Notes under the pieces: generated by a model
Told to the model about the DNA's origin: nothing
Seen by the model: the letters and a program-made list of their open reading frames with translations, nothing else
Database searches by the model: none
Translations under genes and position numbers: made by a program
Origin: Tritrichomonas musculus
Lineage: Eukaryota; Parabasalia; Tritrichomonadida; Tritrichomonadidae
Length of the DNA: 64,000 nt
Assembly (NCBI GenBank): GCA_039105265.1
Contig: JAPFFF010000033.1
Coordinates: 372,001-436,000 of the forward strand
Direction of reading: 5' to 3'
Shown: piece after piece, positions 1 through 7,109 of the stretch
How positions within the stretch are numbered: position 1 is the stretch's first letter
How the letters are laid out: every line of letters starts with the position of its first letter

Positions 1-31
1 AAAAATAAAAAAAATGAAAATTAGTGTTTAT

Positions 32-223
32 TTATTGTCCAATGTTAAAAAAGAAGAGGAAGATTCCCATAAGGAAATTGATGGAAAAAATGATTGTGAT
101 CGTCCACATGCAGCAATTTGGTGGAGGAGAATCACAACAATGATCATCATCAACATTATCGAGAACCGTTGACTCAGTTTCATGGACATCCATGAGTGGT
201 TGGCTCGTTGGTTGGTTCGACAT
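32..223 (-). CDS. Small membrane protein, unknown
   Basis: This 63-residue protein has a polar, serine/aspartate-rich first half with a pair of adjacent cysteines near residues 29-30. A hydrophobic C-terminal segment (about residues 40-60, ending FLFFFNIGQ) reads as one membrane span. The ATG is preceded by CCATTTTTTATTA, close to the leader seen before the other small genes of this element. It is the first of three short minus-strand genes at the left edge. No family was recognised; a small viral membrane protein is an inference from composition only. Confidence 0.45.
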   Translation of the reverse strand: MSNQPTSQPLMDVHETESTVLDNVDDDHCCDSPPPNCCMWTITIIFSINFLMGIFLFFFNIGQ

Positions 224-304
224 TAATAAAAAATGGTTGTCAAAACCGAAAATAAACCGAAAATAATAAAAAAACGTTAATATATTTAAAAATTGAGTGT
301 TTAT

Positions 305-598
305 TTATTTTTGCTCGTTTAATGCCATTATCGTTTCCAAATCTTTGATTGCATTATGAAAGAACATGCAACGATTGATGCAAAAATTGCATTGTTCAGT
401 TTGCTTTGAGATCCAATTTGGTAATCTTGGATATCGATATTTTTCCAAATCCGTTCTCTTTTCTTCAGGGATGGAATGAATTCGTAATAACTCCTCTTGA
501 AACATGTGAAGGTAGCCTTCATGAATTTGGAAATTCCTAAATTCCACCCAAAATTGATCTTCGGATCTTTTGATGACATATGTATAATCGTTGCTCAT
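305..598 (-). CDS. Hypothetical small viral protein, 97 aa
   Basis: The protein is 97 residues, aromatic and charged, with a CNFCINRC cysteine cluster near residues 70-77 that could bind a metal ion, although no second clear pair is present. The start follows CATCATTTTTTTAACA, matching the TCATTTT initiator used by other small genes here. A TGA-TAA-rich gap separates it from its neighbours, and all three left-edge genes point the same way. I do not recognise the family. The good initiator and normal codon use support a real gene. Confidence 0.55.
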   Translation of the reverse strand: MSNDYTYVIKRSEDQFWVEFRNFQIHEGYLHMFQEELLRIHSIPEEKRTDLEKYRYPRLPNWISKQTEQCNFCINRCMFFHNAIKDLETIMALNEQK

Positions 599-628
599 TG
601 TTAAAAAAATGATGTGAAATGTGTTACG

Positions 629-880
629 TCATGCATTTTGATAAAGAAAGATAGAAATAAAGTTATCAATTGTCTCAATTTCTTTGAGAACCATGGCCTC
701 AAACATATCCATAAAATTTGATTCGTTTTCAAATTTATCTAAAAAACTTTTCTCAAAAAATGCATTTGAAATTTCAATTATTTGATCAATTATATCTTGT
801 TCTTTATCTTCACTGGTTATCATTCTCCATTCTAATATTAATTTCAAAATTTTCAAAAGTTTTGAAATTTTTGAGTCCAT
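629..880 (-). CDS. Hypothetical small helical protein, 83 aa
   Basis: This is an 83-residue, isoleucine- and glutamate-rich protein predicted by eye to be almost wholly helical, with a lysine-rich amphipathic N-terminus (MDSKISKLLKILKLI). It diverges from the 980-1435 gene across a 99-bp gap that contains three T-rich GTAC boxes. No cysteine cluster, membrane segment or known motif is present. A real gene is likely because of the divergent layout, but function is unknown. Confidence 0.45.
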   Translation of the reverse strand: MDSKISKLLKILKLILEWRMITSEDKEQDIIDQIIEISNAFFEKSFLDKFENESNFMDMFEAMVLKEIETIDNFISIFLYQNA

Positions 881-920
881 TTGAATGGAGATAAAAATTT
901 TTAAATTGAATTGTTATATC

Positions 921-976
921 GTTTTTTTGTACTTTTTTTGTACGTTTTTTTTGTACGTTTTTAGACTTCACTTTTT
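921..976. promoter_or_regulatory. T-run/GTAC repeat box between divergent genes
   Basis: GTAC occurs three times at 929, 940 and 953, each after a run of seven or eight T, followed by TTCACTTTTTG just before the ATG at 980. The spacing of 11 and 13 bases and the position between divergent genes suggest a promoter. The TTCACTTTTT part resembles the trichomonad initiator. Confidence 0.45.
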
Positions 977-979
977 GTA

Positions 980-1435
980 ATGTCTCGAGGACGAAAGCCC
1001 AATCCCGAAAATTTCGATTTCGATTCCTACGAAAAGAATTATTTTAATGACGAAGTACCAATGAAAAAGAAGAAAGAACAGAAAATGAAACTTCGAAAAG
1101 CTACATGGAAACGAATGATTCGAATGCAACATGATATTCTCTCCATCATGGAGACGAACAAATCGTTATCAGAAACAATGAGGAATATCCAAATGAGTTT
1201 TCAATGTTTGCAAACGAAAAATCAGTTCGACTTTTCTGGACCAATCAAATTCACAGCAACAATTGAACCCTATAAATTCGAGATTCCCGTTAATAGAATC
1301 TTGCCTGAAGTCCAAAATGATGAATCAAACAAGGAAAAGGAATCAAACCTCGAAAAAGAATCTCATACTGAGAAAGAAATAAAGAGTGATAATGATGACA
1401 AAACAGATTCTGAAAATCCATTCGTGGTTGAATAA
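980..1435 (+). CDS. Hypothetical basic-then-acidic protein, 151 aa
   Basis: The N-terminus has a short basic motif (MSRGRKPNP), resembling half an AT-hook, followed by a lysine-rich stretch around residues 28-50. A helical middle precedes a lysine/glutamate/aspartate-rich tail from about residue 115, probably disordered. The start lies 10 bases after CTTCACTTTTTG. The stop overlaps TAAA and the next gene begins 36 bases on in the same direction, so it heads a three-gene plus-strand group whose two other members look DNA-binding. A nucleic-acid-binding or regulatory role is only inferred. Confidence 0.6.
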   Translation: MSRGRKPNPENFDFDSYEKNYFNDEVPMKKKKEQKMKLRKATWKRMIRMQHDILSIMETNKSLSETMRNIQMSFQCLQTKNQFDFSGPIKFTATIEPYKFEIPVNRILPEVQNDESNKEKESNLEKESHTEKEIKSDNDDKTDSENPFVVE

Positions 1436-1471
1436 AAAATTCACTTTTTTCACTTCACTTTTCTTTTTGTC

Positions 1472-2047
1472 ATGAATGATTATATTGAGGAAGAAGATAA
1501 AAGTGAGTCAGGCTCTTGCCAAAATTCTCAAAAAGCACTTATTGCTGCAGGATTAATCAATGCAAATTCACCTCAAAATTATATTCCTTCGCCAAGTACG
1601 ATATTTGAAGTCGAAAATTTAACAAGGAGAATGGGTAGAGTTCATATTGCTACGCCAAATTCATCTGAAAACTCTCAAATAATTGAAACATCAATAGATG
1701 ATTCATTCATAAATTCCCCAGAGTTTCATCCAGGACAACAAAAAATGGAATTACAAATCTCAACTATCTTAAATGATATTCCCATTAAGTCAATGGAAAC
1801 TCAATATAATCGAAGAAAGAAAATAAACAATATAAGACTTCATTTTGATGATTTTATGAATTCTTTCTCAGATAAAGAATGGGATGATGGAATTCGAATA
1901 GAGAGATTTCGCATATCATTTCAAAATTATTTCCATTTCCCAATCTCAAATTCAGGAATTGGACAATTAAAAGAAGTTAAAGAAAAATTACTCACCAGAC
2001 GAAAAACGATAAATGGAAAACAGGTAATGGTTTATAAAAAACGTTAA
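1472..2047 (+). CDS. Putative DNA-binding protein with C-terminal winged-helix-like domain (copy 1)
   Basis: This 191-residue protein has an acidic, serine/asparagine-rich N-terminal half that is probably disordered. Its C-terminal domain, about residues 115-191, is shared with the protein at 2141-2818: both have a KEWDDG motif, then an R..F..YF segment, then ISNSGIGQL or ISNNGIGKL and a basic beta-hairpin-like end. That pattern resembles a winged helix with a recognition helix and wing; this is inference from the pattern. The start follows TTCACTTTTCTTTTTGTC. The stop runs into TAAATAAA, a trichomonad-like polyadenylation context. It could be an early transcription or replication factor. Confidence 0.6.
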   Translation: MNDYIEEEDKSESGSCQNSQKALIAAGLINANSPQNYIPSPSTIFEVENLTRRMGRVHIATPNSSENSQIIETSIDDSFINSPEFHPGQQKMELQISTILNDIPIKSMETQYNRRKKINNIRLHFDDFMNSFSDKEWDDGIRIERFRISFQNYFHFPISNSGIGQLKEVKEKLLTRRKTINGKQVMVYKKR

Positions 2048-2140
2048 ATAAAAAATTCAATACTTTACATTTTATTTTTATTTTTTTTATTCGTTTTTTG
2101 ATGTAACACGTGAGATACATCACTTTTTCATTTTTTTTGG

Positions 2141-2818
2141 ATGAATTTTAACCGAAGCTGGCCTAATCAAGATGATTATTTTATGGAACCAAACGATGTC
2201 TCTTGGGATGCAAAAGAAATTGCAGATATTTTATCAAGCAAAAATCATTTTTTCTCTGATGATGATTCTGATGATTCGAACAAAAAATCAAAGAGATTAG
2301 ATGCAAGAGATTATATCATCCATCACTATTCTGAGGTAAAATTGGAACCAATCTTTGTTGCTGAAAAAAAGGGAAATGATTCAAATTATGTGGAAATAGA
2401 CAAATTCCGAAAAGAGATTGCTCCTCCACCAGTGCCCGATGTGAACCAAATTCCAATGGCACAACAACCACGTCGAGGACGAGGACGACCTCGAAGATCA
2501 AGAGATCGATCTCCATCTCCACCGCCACCGCCACCGCCAAAAAGGGGAAGACAAAGCAGGAAAAATCTCAATCAATATCAAATTCGAATCAAACATAGAC
2601 ATATCAATGAGCATATGGAAGAATTTGTTGACACTCTCCCAAAAGAATGGGATGATGGAGTTCCTTTATACAAAATTCGAGAAAAATTGGAAGATTATTT
2701 CTCATATGAAATATCCAATAATGGGATTGGAAAATTATCAAATTTCCACAACTTTTTCTATAGAAAACAAAAAAGGGATGGGGACCAATTTTATTATATC
2801 TATTGTCGCAAAACGTGA
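2141..2818 (+). CDS. Putative DNA-binding protein: AT-hook plus winged-helix-like domain (copy 2)
   Basis: The protein has 225 residues. An acidic N-terminal region carries a DDDSDDS cluster near residues 40-46. Around residues 110-120 is RRGRGRPRRSR, a good AT-hook, followed by a proline run and another basic stretch. The C-terminal 75 residues are the same domain as in the upstream gene (KEWDDG, R..L..YF, ISNNGIGKL). AT-hooks bind the minor groove of AT-rich DNA (established). The gene ends immediately before the repeat-rich 2.85-3.68 kb region, so it may act on those repeats; that is speculation from position. A TCACTTTTTC initiator-like sequence lies just upstream. Confidence 0.65.
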   Translation: MNFNRSWPNQDDYFMEPNDVSWDAKEIADILSSKNHFFSDDDSDDSNKKSKRLDARDYIIHHYSEVKLEPIFVAEKKGNDSNYVEIDKFRKEIAPPPVPDVNQIPMAQQPRRGRGRPRRSRDRSPSPPPPPPPKRGRQSRKNLNQYQIRIKHRHINEHMEEFVDTLPKEWDDGVPLYKIREKLEDYFSYEISNNGIGKLSNFHNFFYRKQKRDGDQFYYIYCRKT

Positions 2819-2866
2819 AAGAATTTTTTAAATCACATTTCAAAATTTTATTTTTATTTTTATTTT

Positions 2867-2936
2867 CAATGGGTTCTCAATTATAATTTTCAATGGGTTC
2901 TCAATTATAATTTTTATTTTCAATGGGTTCTCAATT
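2867..2936. repeat. Three-copy direct repeat, unit CAATGGGTTCTCAATT
   Basis: The 16-base core is exact at 2867, 2891 and 2921, giving spacings of 24 and 30 bases with TTTTATTTT-type filler. It begins a repeat-dense non-coding stretch of about 800 bases between convergent genes. Confidence 0.85.
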
Positions 2937-2973
2937 AAACTTTTGATAATGAATTCAAAAAGTGAAAAAATTT

Positions 2974-3141
2974 TTAAGATATTTGAGCTGCCCAAGCAAT
3001 ATTTGGGAGACTCTAGGATAGCATTGGGAGGTCCAAAGTTGTGATTGGGTTGCCCAAATATACATAGAGCGTCCCAAATACTGTGATAGGGAAGCCCAAA
3101 ACACACTTGGGAAGCCCAAAAATATAATTGGTTAACCCAAA
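2974..3141. repeat. Eight-unit 21-bp tandem array with TTGGG/CCCAA dyads
   Basis: Read on the minus strand from 3141, the sequence divides into eight 21-base units, most beginning TTTGGG or TTGGGC. Most units contain a near-palindrome of the form TTGGGNNGCCCAA, for example at 3045-3057 and 3107-3119. Exact 21-base phasing, close to two helical turns, puts the sites on one face of DNA. One minus frame reads as heptads of the type LGxPxxV for six units before a TAG, but it has no ATG, so decayed coding repeats are the alternative to protein-binding iterons. Confidence 0.8.
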
Positions 3142-3191
3142 TACAAAAAATTTTATTGCATAAAATTATTCGAATTCAGAGAGTATTCAAA

Positions 3192-3283
3192 ATAAATTCA
3201 AAGAACATAGAAAAATAAATTCAATGAACATAGAAAAATAAATTGAAAGAACATAGAAAAATAAATTCAAAGACTTTTCAAAT
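3192..3283. repeat. Four-copy 23-bp tandem repeat
   Basis: Units beginning ATAAATTCAA or a close variant start at 3192, 3215, 3238 and 3261, exactly 23 bases apart, and share GAACATAGAAAA. The last copy diverges after its first 12 bases. It adjoins the inverted-repeat module that follows. Confidence 0.85.
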
Positions 3284-3325
3284 ATTTTTTTTTTTCAATG
3301 ATTATTCAATTTATCGTGGATAACA

Positions 3326-3679
3326 CTTTTTGGGATCACAAAATGGGATTGTCAAAAACATAGAGATAGATAGATGGGGGAACCGGGTTTTTTGACATTT
3401 TGAATCCCATTTATCGTCCCAATTTTGGCGCGGCCAACTTTCCTATAAATAATTTTAGATCTTAGGTTACAAAATTTTTGTGGTCGAAAATTTTTCCATG
3501 GAAGTTTTTCAAGAATGGGATCAAAAATGGGATCAAAAATGGGATCACTAAAATAGTATAATTACTAGATATAAAACCTAAGACATTAAGATAAGGTCAT
3601 TTTTTATCCTAGGTTTTTTATTTGGGATTGCTGACTTTTAAAAATGGGATCGTCCCAAAAAAATGGGATCGCAAAAAAA
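3326..3679 (+). repeat. Inverted repeat module, left copy, rich in GGGATC boxes
   Basis: This 350-bp module is repeated in reverse at 21015-21365. Conserved blocks are TTTTTGGGATCACAAAATGG, a central part with CCCATTTATCGTCCCAA next to the dyad TTGGCGCGGCCAA and CTATAAATAATTTTAGA, a triple AATGGGATCA tandem, a CCTAGGTTT block and a final GGGATCGTCCC palindrome. The spacers between blocks have diverged, which suggests the blocks are bound by protein. It lies ten bases from the stop of the 778-aa gene, in a convergent gene gap. Confidence 0.85.
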
Positions 3680-3688
3680 TTTTCAAAC

Positions 3689-6025
3689 TCATTTTTTATT
3701 TCTCCTTAATTTAGCTTCCTTTTTGATTTCTTTATTGTCCTCTTTTACTGATTCTTTCAAGAGTTTTTTCTCTTTTTCTTCAATCTCTTTTTCAATCTTT
3801 TTTCGAATTTTTTCACGTTCTTTCTCTTTCTTTTCCAATTCTTGTTCCTTCTCTTTTAATAATAATTTTTTATATTTTTCTTTATCTGTTTCTCGTTCTC
3901 TCAAACTTTTTAGTTTGTTTAATCTTTTCTTAAATGATAATTCTTCATCATCAGAATCGGAATCTCCATATCTTGATTTGAAATTTCTCTTCCTCCTTTC
4001 AATTAAATCTTTTATGGTTCCTGTCCTATCTGAACTCCTTAAGATTCTCCTCTTTCGAAGCCTCTCATCATCACTATCAGAATCAGAATCCATAATTCGT
4101 TTCCTTAATTTTCTCTTTAAATAAGAATATCTATCGTCATCATCAGAATCGGAATCATAGAAATATGTTTTACCTGTTTCTTTATCTTTTTTAATCAAAT
4201 TATCTGCTTGCTTCATTAACATTTCTTTCTCTTGAGGGGTGTAATTACTGGATTCTATTAATTGTTTAATCATATCTTGACCTTTTTTCATTAAATTCTC
4301 TTTTGCATCAGGAGAATCTTCAACGGTATATTCATATTGAGCTAATTCATCAAAAACTCTCTCTTTAATTTGATTAAATTCATCTTTCCATTGTTTTTTG
4401 AAGTCATTATAATCTGGTATTTCAATATCAACAGTTGGATTTTTCACAAAATCACTCATCACTTGATTCTTCAAATCATCAATATATTTATTCATATTTC
4501 CATTTTCTATTTTTATATTTTGATCACCAAAATGAGCAGGATTTAAACTCTCATTGAAAGCTTTCAATTGTTCTCTTAATGATTTATTTCTATCTTTTGT
4601 CTTACTTTTTACTGTTTGTTTATTTCCAAATCCATAATCATCTCCATTATGATAACCATAATTCCAAGGTTTTTTCGATTTTGGAAAGATATCTTTCCCT
4701 TTTATTTTTATTGGTTTTCCATTTTTCATAACAATAGCACTTTCAGCAACAACCGCAGGTCCCTCTTGTAAAACAGGAATTGGAACCTCTTCTGCTTTTG
4801 GTATTTTTATTTCTTTTTTTGGAATCTTTTGAGGTTTCATCTCAGGTTCAGGAGTTGATATCTCTTGTGGAGCATCCGATTTTATTTCGGAAGTTATTGG
4901 TGTTGATTCTTCAAGACGTTCTTTTTGTTTTTCTTCTTTGAGTTTTTTCACTTTTGCTTTTAATAATGACAATTTTGGTTCTTCAGGTAGAATTTTCTTT
5001 TCTGGTTCCTCAATATCTGCCTTATCTATGATTACCTCTGATTTCTCTTCTATGACAGGTTTTTCATCTTTTTTGATTTCTGGTTCATCATCTGATAAAT
5101 CACTCAAATCATCATCTTCATCTCCAGTTTCTTTATACAAATATGTTGGATTATGAATATAGTCTTTTGCACTGAGACTTCTCTTTTTCTTTTTCTCTTC
5201 TTTCTTGGGTTCAACTTTTTCCTCTTCTTTAGGGGGTTCATCTTCTGATTCTTTCCCATCTAATTTTTCTTTAAATTTTTCCAAATCTTTTTTCACCTGT
5301 TCCAATTCTTTATCTTCTTTTGTCTCCTCTTTTGTCTCAGGAACTGGCTCTTCCTTTGGTGGTTCTTCTTTTGTCTCCTCTTTCTTTTCGTCATCATATT
5401 TTTCCATCTCAGGTAAATCCTCTTCTTCGTCCTCTTCATAATCATCAACCCAATCTTCATCCGATTCATCAGTTTCTTCGTCTGATTCTTTCTTTTCATC
5501 TTTTTCATCATCTTCAAGATCTGATACATCATCATCACTAACATCTAATTTTATCAATTTCTTTTTTTCCTCGGATTTTTCCTTTTTTGGAATAAACATT
5601 TCGAATTTCTCATCAAGGTCTTCTAAATAATCTCCTGGTTCTTGTTGAATTTCAAAGACTTCATTTATTTTTGGAACAGTAGCTGCTTCATCAATATGTA
5701 AAGTTATTGGATAAATTTTATCTTTTAATGATATTGCATCTTTTTCATAAGGATTACTCTCACAAAAGAACCCATAAATTAATCCAAAAAATGCATTATC
5801 AGTTTTTTTACAATAAAGTCGAATATTTTCAAAATCTTGTTCTAATAAAGAACTTAATATCCATTCATATTGAACCTTAAACTCAAATCCTGATGTTTGA
5901 AAACCTTCAATTATTTTTTTTGGGACCAATTTTAAGCAATTTAATGATGGACAATCATCAACATTTTTCACATCTTTGACTAATCCAATGAGAGTATGTA
6001 CAGGTAAAATACATTCTTCAGACAT
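3689..6025 (-). CDS. Large charged viral protein, 778 aa
   Basis: The first 130 residues look folded, with hydrophobic strands and a cysteine pair. The rest is lysine/glutamate-rich and probably disordered, with acidic tracts near residues 170-210 and several DSDSDDE-type clusters near residues 610-710 that resemble casein kinase 2 targets. Basic segments (KRKLRKR and similar) alternate with them. The gene is separated by 40 bases from the upstream minus-strand gene. ATATATTTTTTTTTTTT, a form of the late motif, lies about 20-30 bases before the ATG. A virion core, tegument-like or nucleic-acid chaperone role is possible, but there is no recognised family. Confidence 0.6.
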   Translation of the reverse strand: MSEECILPVHTLIGLVKDVKNVDDCPSLNCLKLVPKKIIEGFQTSGFEFKVQYEWILSSLLEQDFENIRLYCKKTDNAFFGLIYGFFCESNPYEKDAISLKDKIYPITLHIDEAATVPKINEVFEIQQEPGDYLEDLDEKFEMFIPKKEKSEEKKKLIKLDVSDDDVSDLEDDEKDEKKESDEETDESDEDWVDDYEEDEEEDLPEMEKYDDEKKEETKEEPPKEEPVPETKEETKEDKELEQVKKDLEKFKEKLDGKESEDEPPKEEEKVEPKKEEKKKKRSLSAKDYIHNPTYLYKETGDEDDDLSDLSDDEPEIKKDEKPVIEEKSEVIIDKADIEEPEKKILPEEPKLSLLKAKVKKLKEEKQKERLEESTPITSEIKSDAPQEISTPEPEMKPQKIPKKEIKIPKAEEVPIPVLQEGPAVVAESAIVMKNGKPIKIKGKDIFPKSKKPWNYGYHNGDDYGFGNKQTVKSKTKDRNKSLREQLKAFNESLNPAHFGDQNIKIENGNMNKYIDDLKNQVMSDFVKNPTVDIEIPDYNDFKKQWKDEFNQIKERVFDELAQYEYTVEDSPDAKENLMKKGQDMIKQLIESSNYTPQEKEMLMKQADNLIKKDKETGKTYFYDSDSDDDDRYSYLKRKLRKRIMDSDSDSDDERLRKRRILRSSDRTGTIKDLIERRKRNFKSRYGDSDSDDEELSFKKRLNKLKSLRERETDKEKYKKLLLKEKEQELEKKEKEREKIRKKIEKEIEEKEKKLLKESVKEDNKEIKKEAKLRRNKK

Positions 6026-6065
6026 ATTTTCTTAAAACTTAAAAAAAAAAATATATCCATGTCTA

Positions 6066-6476
6066 TTACAGATTTTGAGCTTTCAATGTTAAAAATTCTT
6101 CCATAAAATCATGTAAAAATGCAGGGTCTCCAATTAATATATTTTTATCTGCTATCCTTTCCCAAGTCCATTTTTTAAATTTATAAATTTGAGGTTTCCA
6201 TGATATACCATTAAACACAAATACATAAATTTTCCCATCTAAGTTTTTCCTGTTTATTTTAGCATATCCATTAATCAAGTTTTTAATATCTTGTTCAAAC
6301 TCATCTTGAAGTAATCGAACGAAAGGATAAAATATTTTGATTTTTGCTGCTTTTTCATTATTATCCCATTCAACATATATGAAATTCATTATCTGATCTG
6401 GGATATTTTTAATATCATCAGCTCGAAAAGTTTTTGGATTAAATTTAAGGTCAGCATGTATAGGCAAGAATTGCAT
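6066..6476 (-). CDS. Hypothetical viral protein, 136 aa
   Basis: This compact mixed alpha/beta protein of 136 residues has aromatic-rich segments (YVEWD, KKWTWERI) and no membrane segment or cysteine motif. The ATG at 6476 faces the divergent gene at 6550 across 73 bases that contain AAATATTTTTTTTATTT. It is followed after 40 bases by the 778-aa gene on the same strand, so the two may be expressed together. The family is unknown. Confidence 0.6.
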   Translation of the reverse strand: MQFLPIHADLKFNPKTFRADDIKNIPDQIMNFIYVEWDNNEKAAKIKIFYPFVRLLQDEFEQDIKNLINGYAKINRKNLDGKIYVFVFNGISWKPQIYKFKKWTWERIADKNILIGDPAFLHDFMEEFLTLKAQNL

Positions 6477-6549
6477 ATTTTCTCATTATTAAATATTTTT
6501 TTTATTTAAACTTAAGAGCTCAAACAAATTTTTTTTCCACCACATAAAA

Positions 6550-7083
6550 ATGATTAAGAAGCGAAATGCAAATGCTGGAGTAAATGCAAATGTTTCCTTA
6601 GAACCATCTGCTGCATCTCAATCAACTTCAAACTTAACGAATAATATCTATATAAATAAGAGAGAAGATGGAAAAGAGGATATCGTTATCACAAGGGATA
6701 TCGAATTACAAAATATCCCTCCTGAAGACCCTAATGATTTAGATGTAAAATATAAGATTTTAGAGACATATGCAAAAATTTTATTAGATCAAGATAAAGC
6801 ATTAATTTCAAATTTAATTTCTAAAAATTGTATTATTGTTCCAATTTTATCTTTACAAGAAATAATTAAAACAATCTTAGGAAATAAATGTTCAGTTGAA
6901 ATATATGTTGATGAAGACATTAAATGTTGCGCTATAAAAGCTTCACCAATTCGTAAAATTGAAGCCATTAAAATTGTTAATGAAGATGGAGAAATTGTAA
7001 CTGACTTTAAACAGGTTTACAATAAAGAATATAATGATTTAGTTAATGTTTATCATTTATGTCTTAAATATGTTGTAGTTTAA
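6550..7083 (+). CDS. Hypothetical viral protein, 177 aa
   Basis: Residues 1-35 are asparagine/alanine/serine-rich and likely flexible, with a basic start (MIKKRNANAG). From about residue 45 a folded alpha/beta region follows, with an SVEIYVDEDIKCCAIKASP segment near residue 117. It is one of the few plus-strand genes in the structural part and converges on the 1469-aa fibre-like gene with only 26 bases between stops. The stop continues into TAAAA. I did not recognise a family; a small virion protein is possible. Confidence 0.6.
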   Translation: MIKKRNANAGVNANVSLEPSAASQSTSNLTNNIYINKREDGKEDIVITRDIELQNIPPEDPNDLDVKYKILETYAKILLDQDKALISNLISKNCIIVPILSLQEIIKTILGNKCSVEIYVDEDIKCCAIKASPIRKIEAIKIVNEDGEIVTDFKQVYNKEYNDLVNVYHLCLKYVVV

Positions 7084-7109
7084 AAAAAAAATTAAGAGAG
7101 AATATTTTT

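Noticed and set aside
2840-3106. An 88-codon minus-strand frame with FGxP heptads
   Set aside because: It is produced by the 21-bp and 24/30-bp tandem arrays, has no promoter-like start, and ends in simple repeats. It is treated as repeat DNA.
2867-3283. CRISPR-like array
   Set aside because: Units of 21-30 bases without unique spacers of constant length, in eukaryotic-style DNA; plain tandem repeats fit better.
3663-4124. Serine/phenylalanine-rich plus-strand frame
   Set aside because: It is the antisense shadow of the lysine/glutamate/aspartate-rich 778-aa gene; other frames at 4938 and 5205 are likewise shadows.
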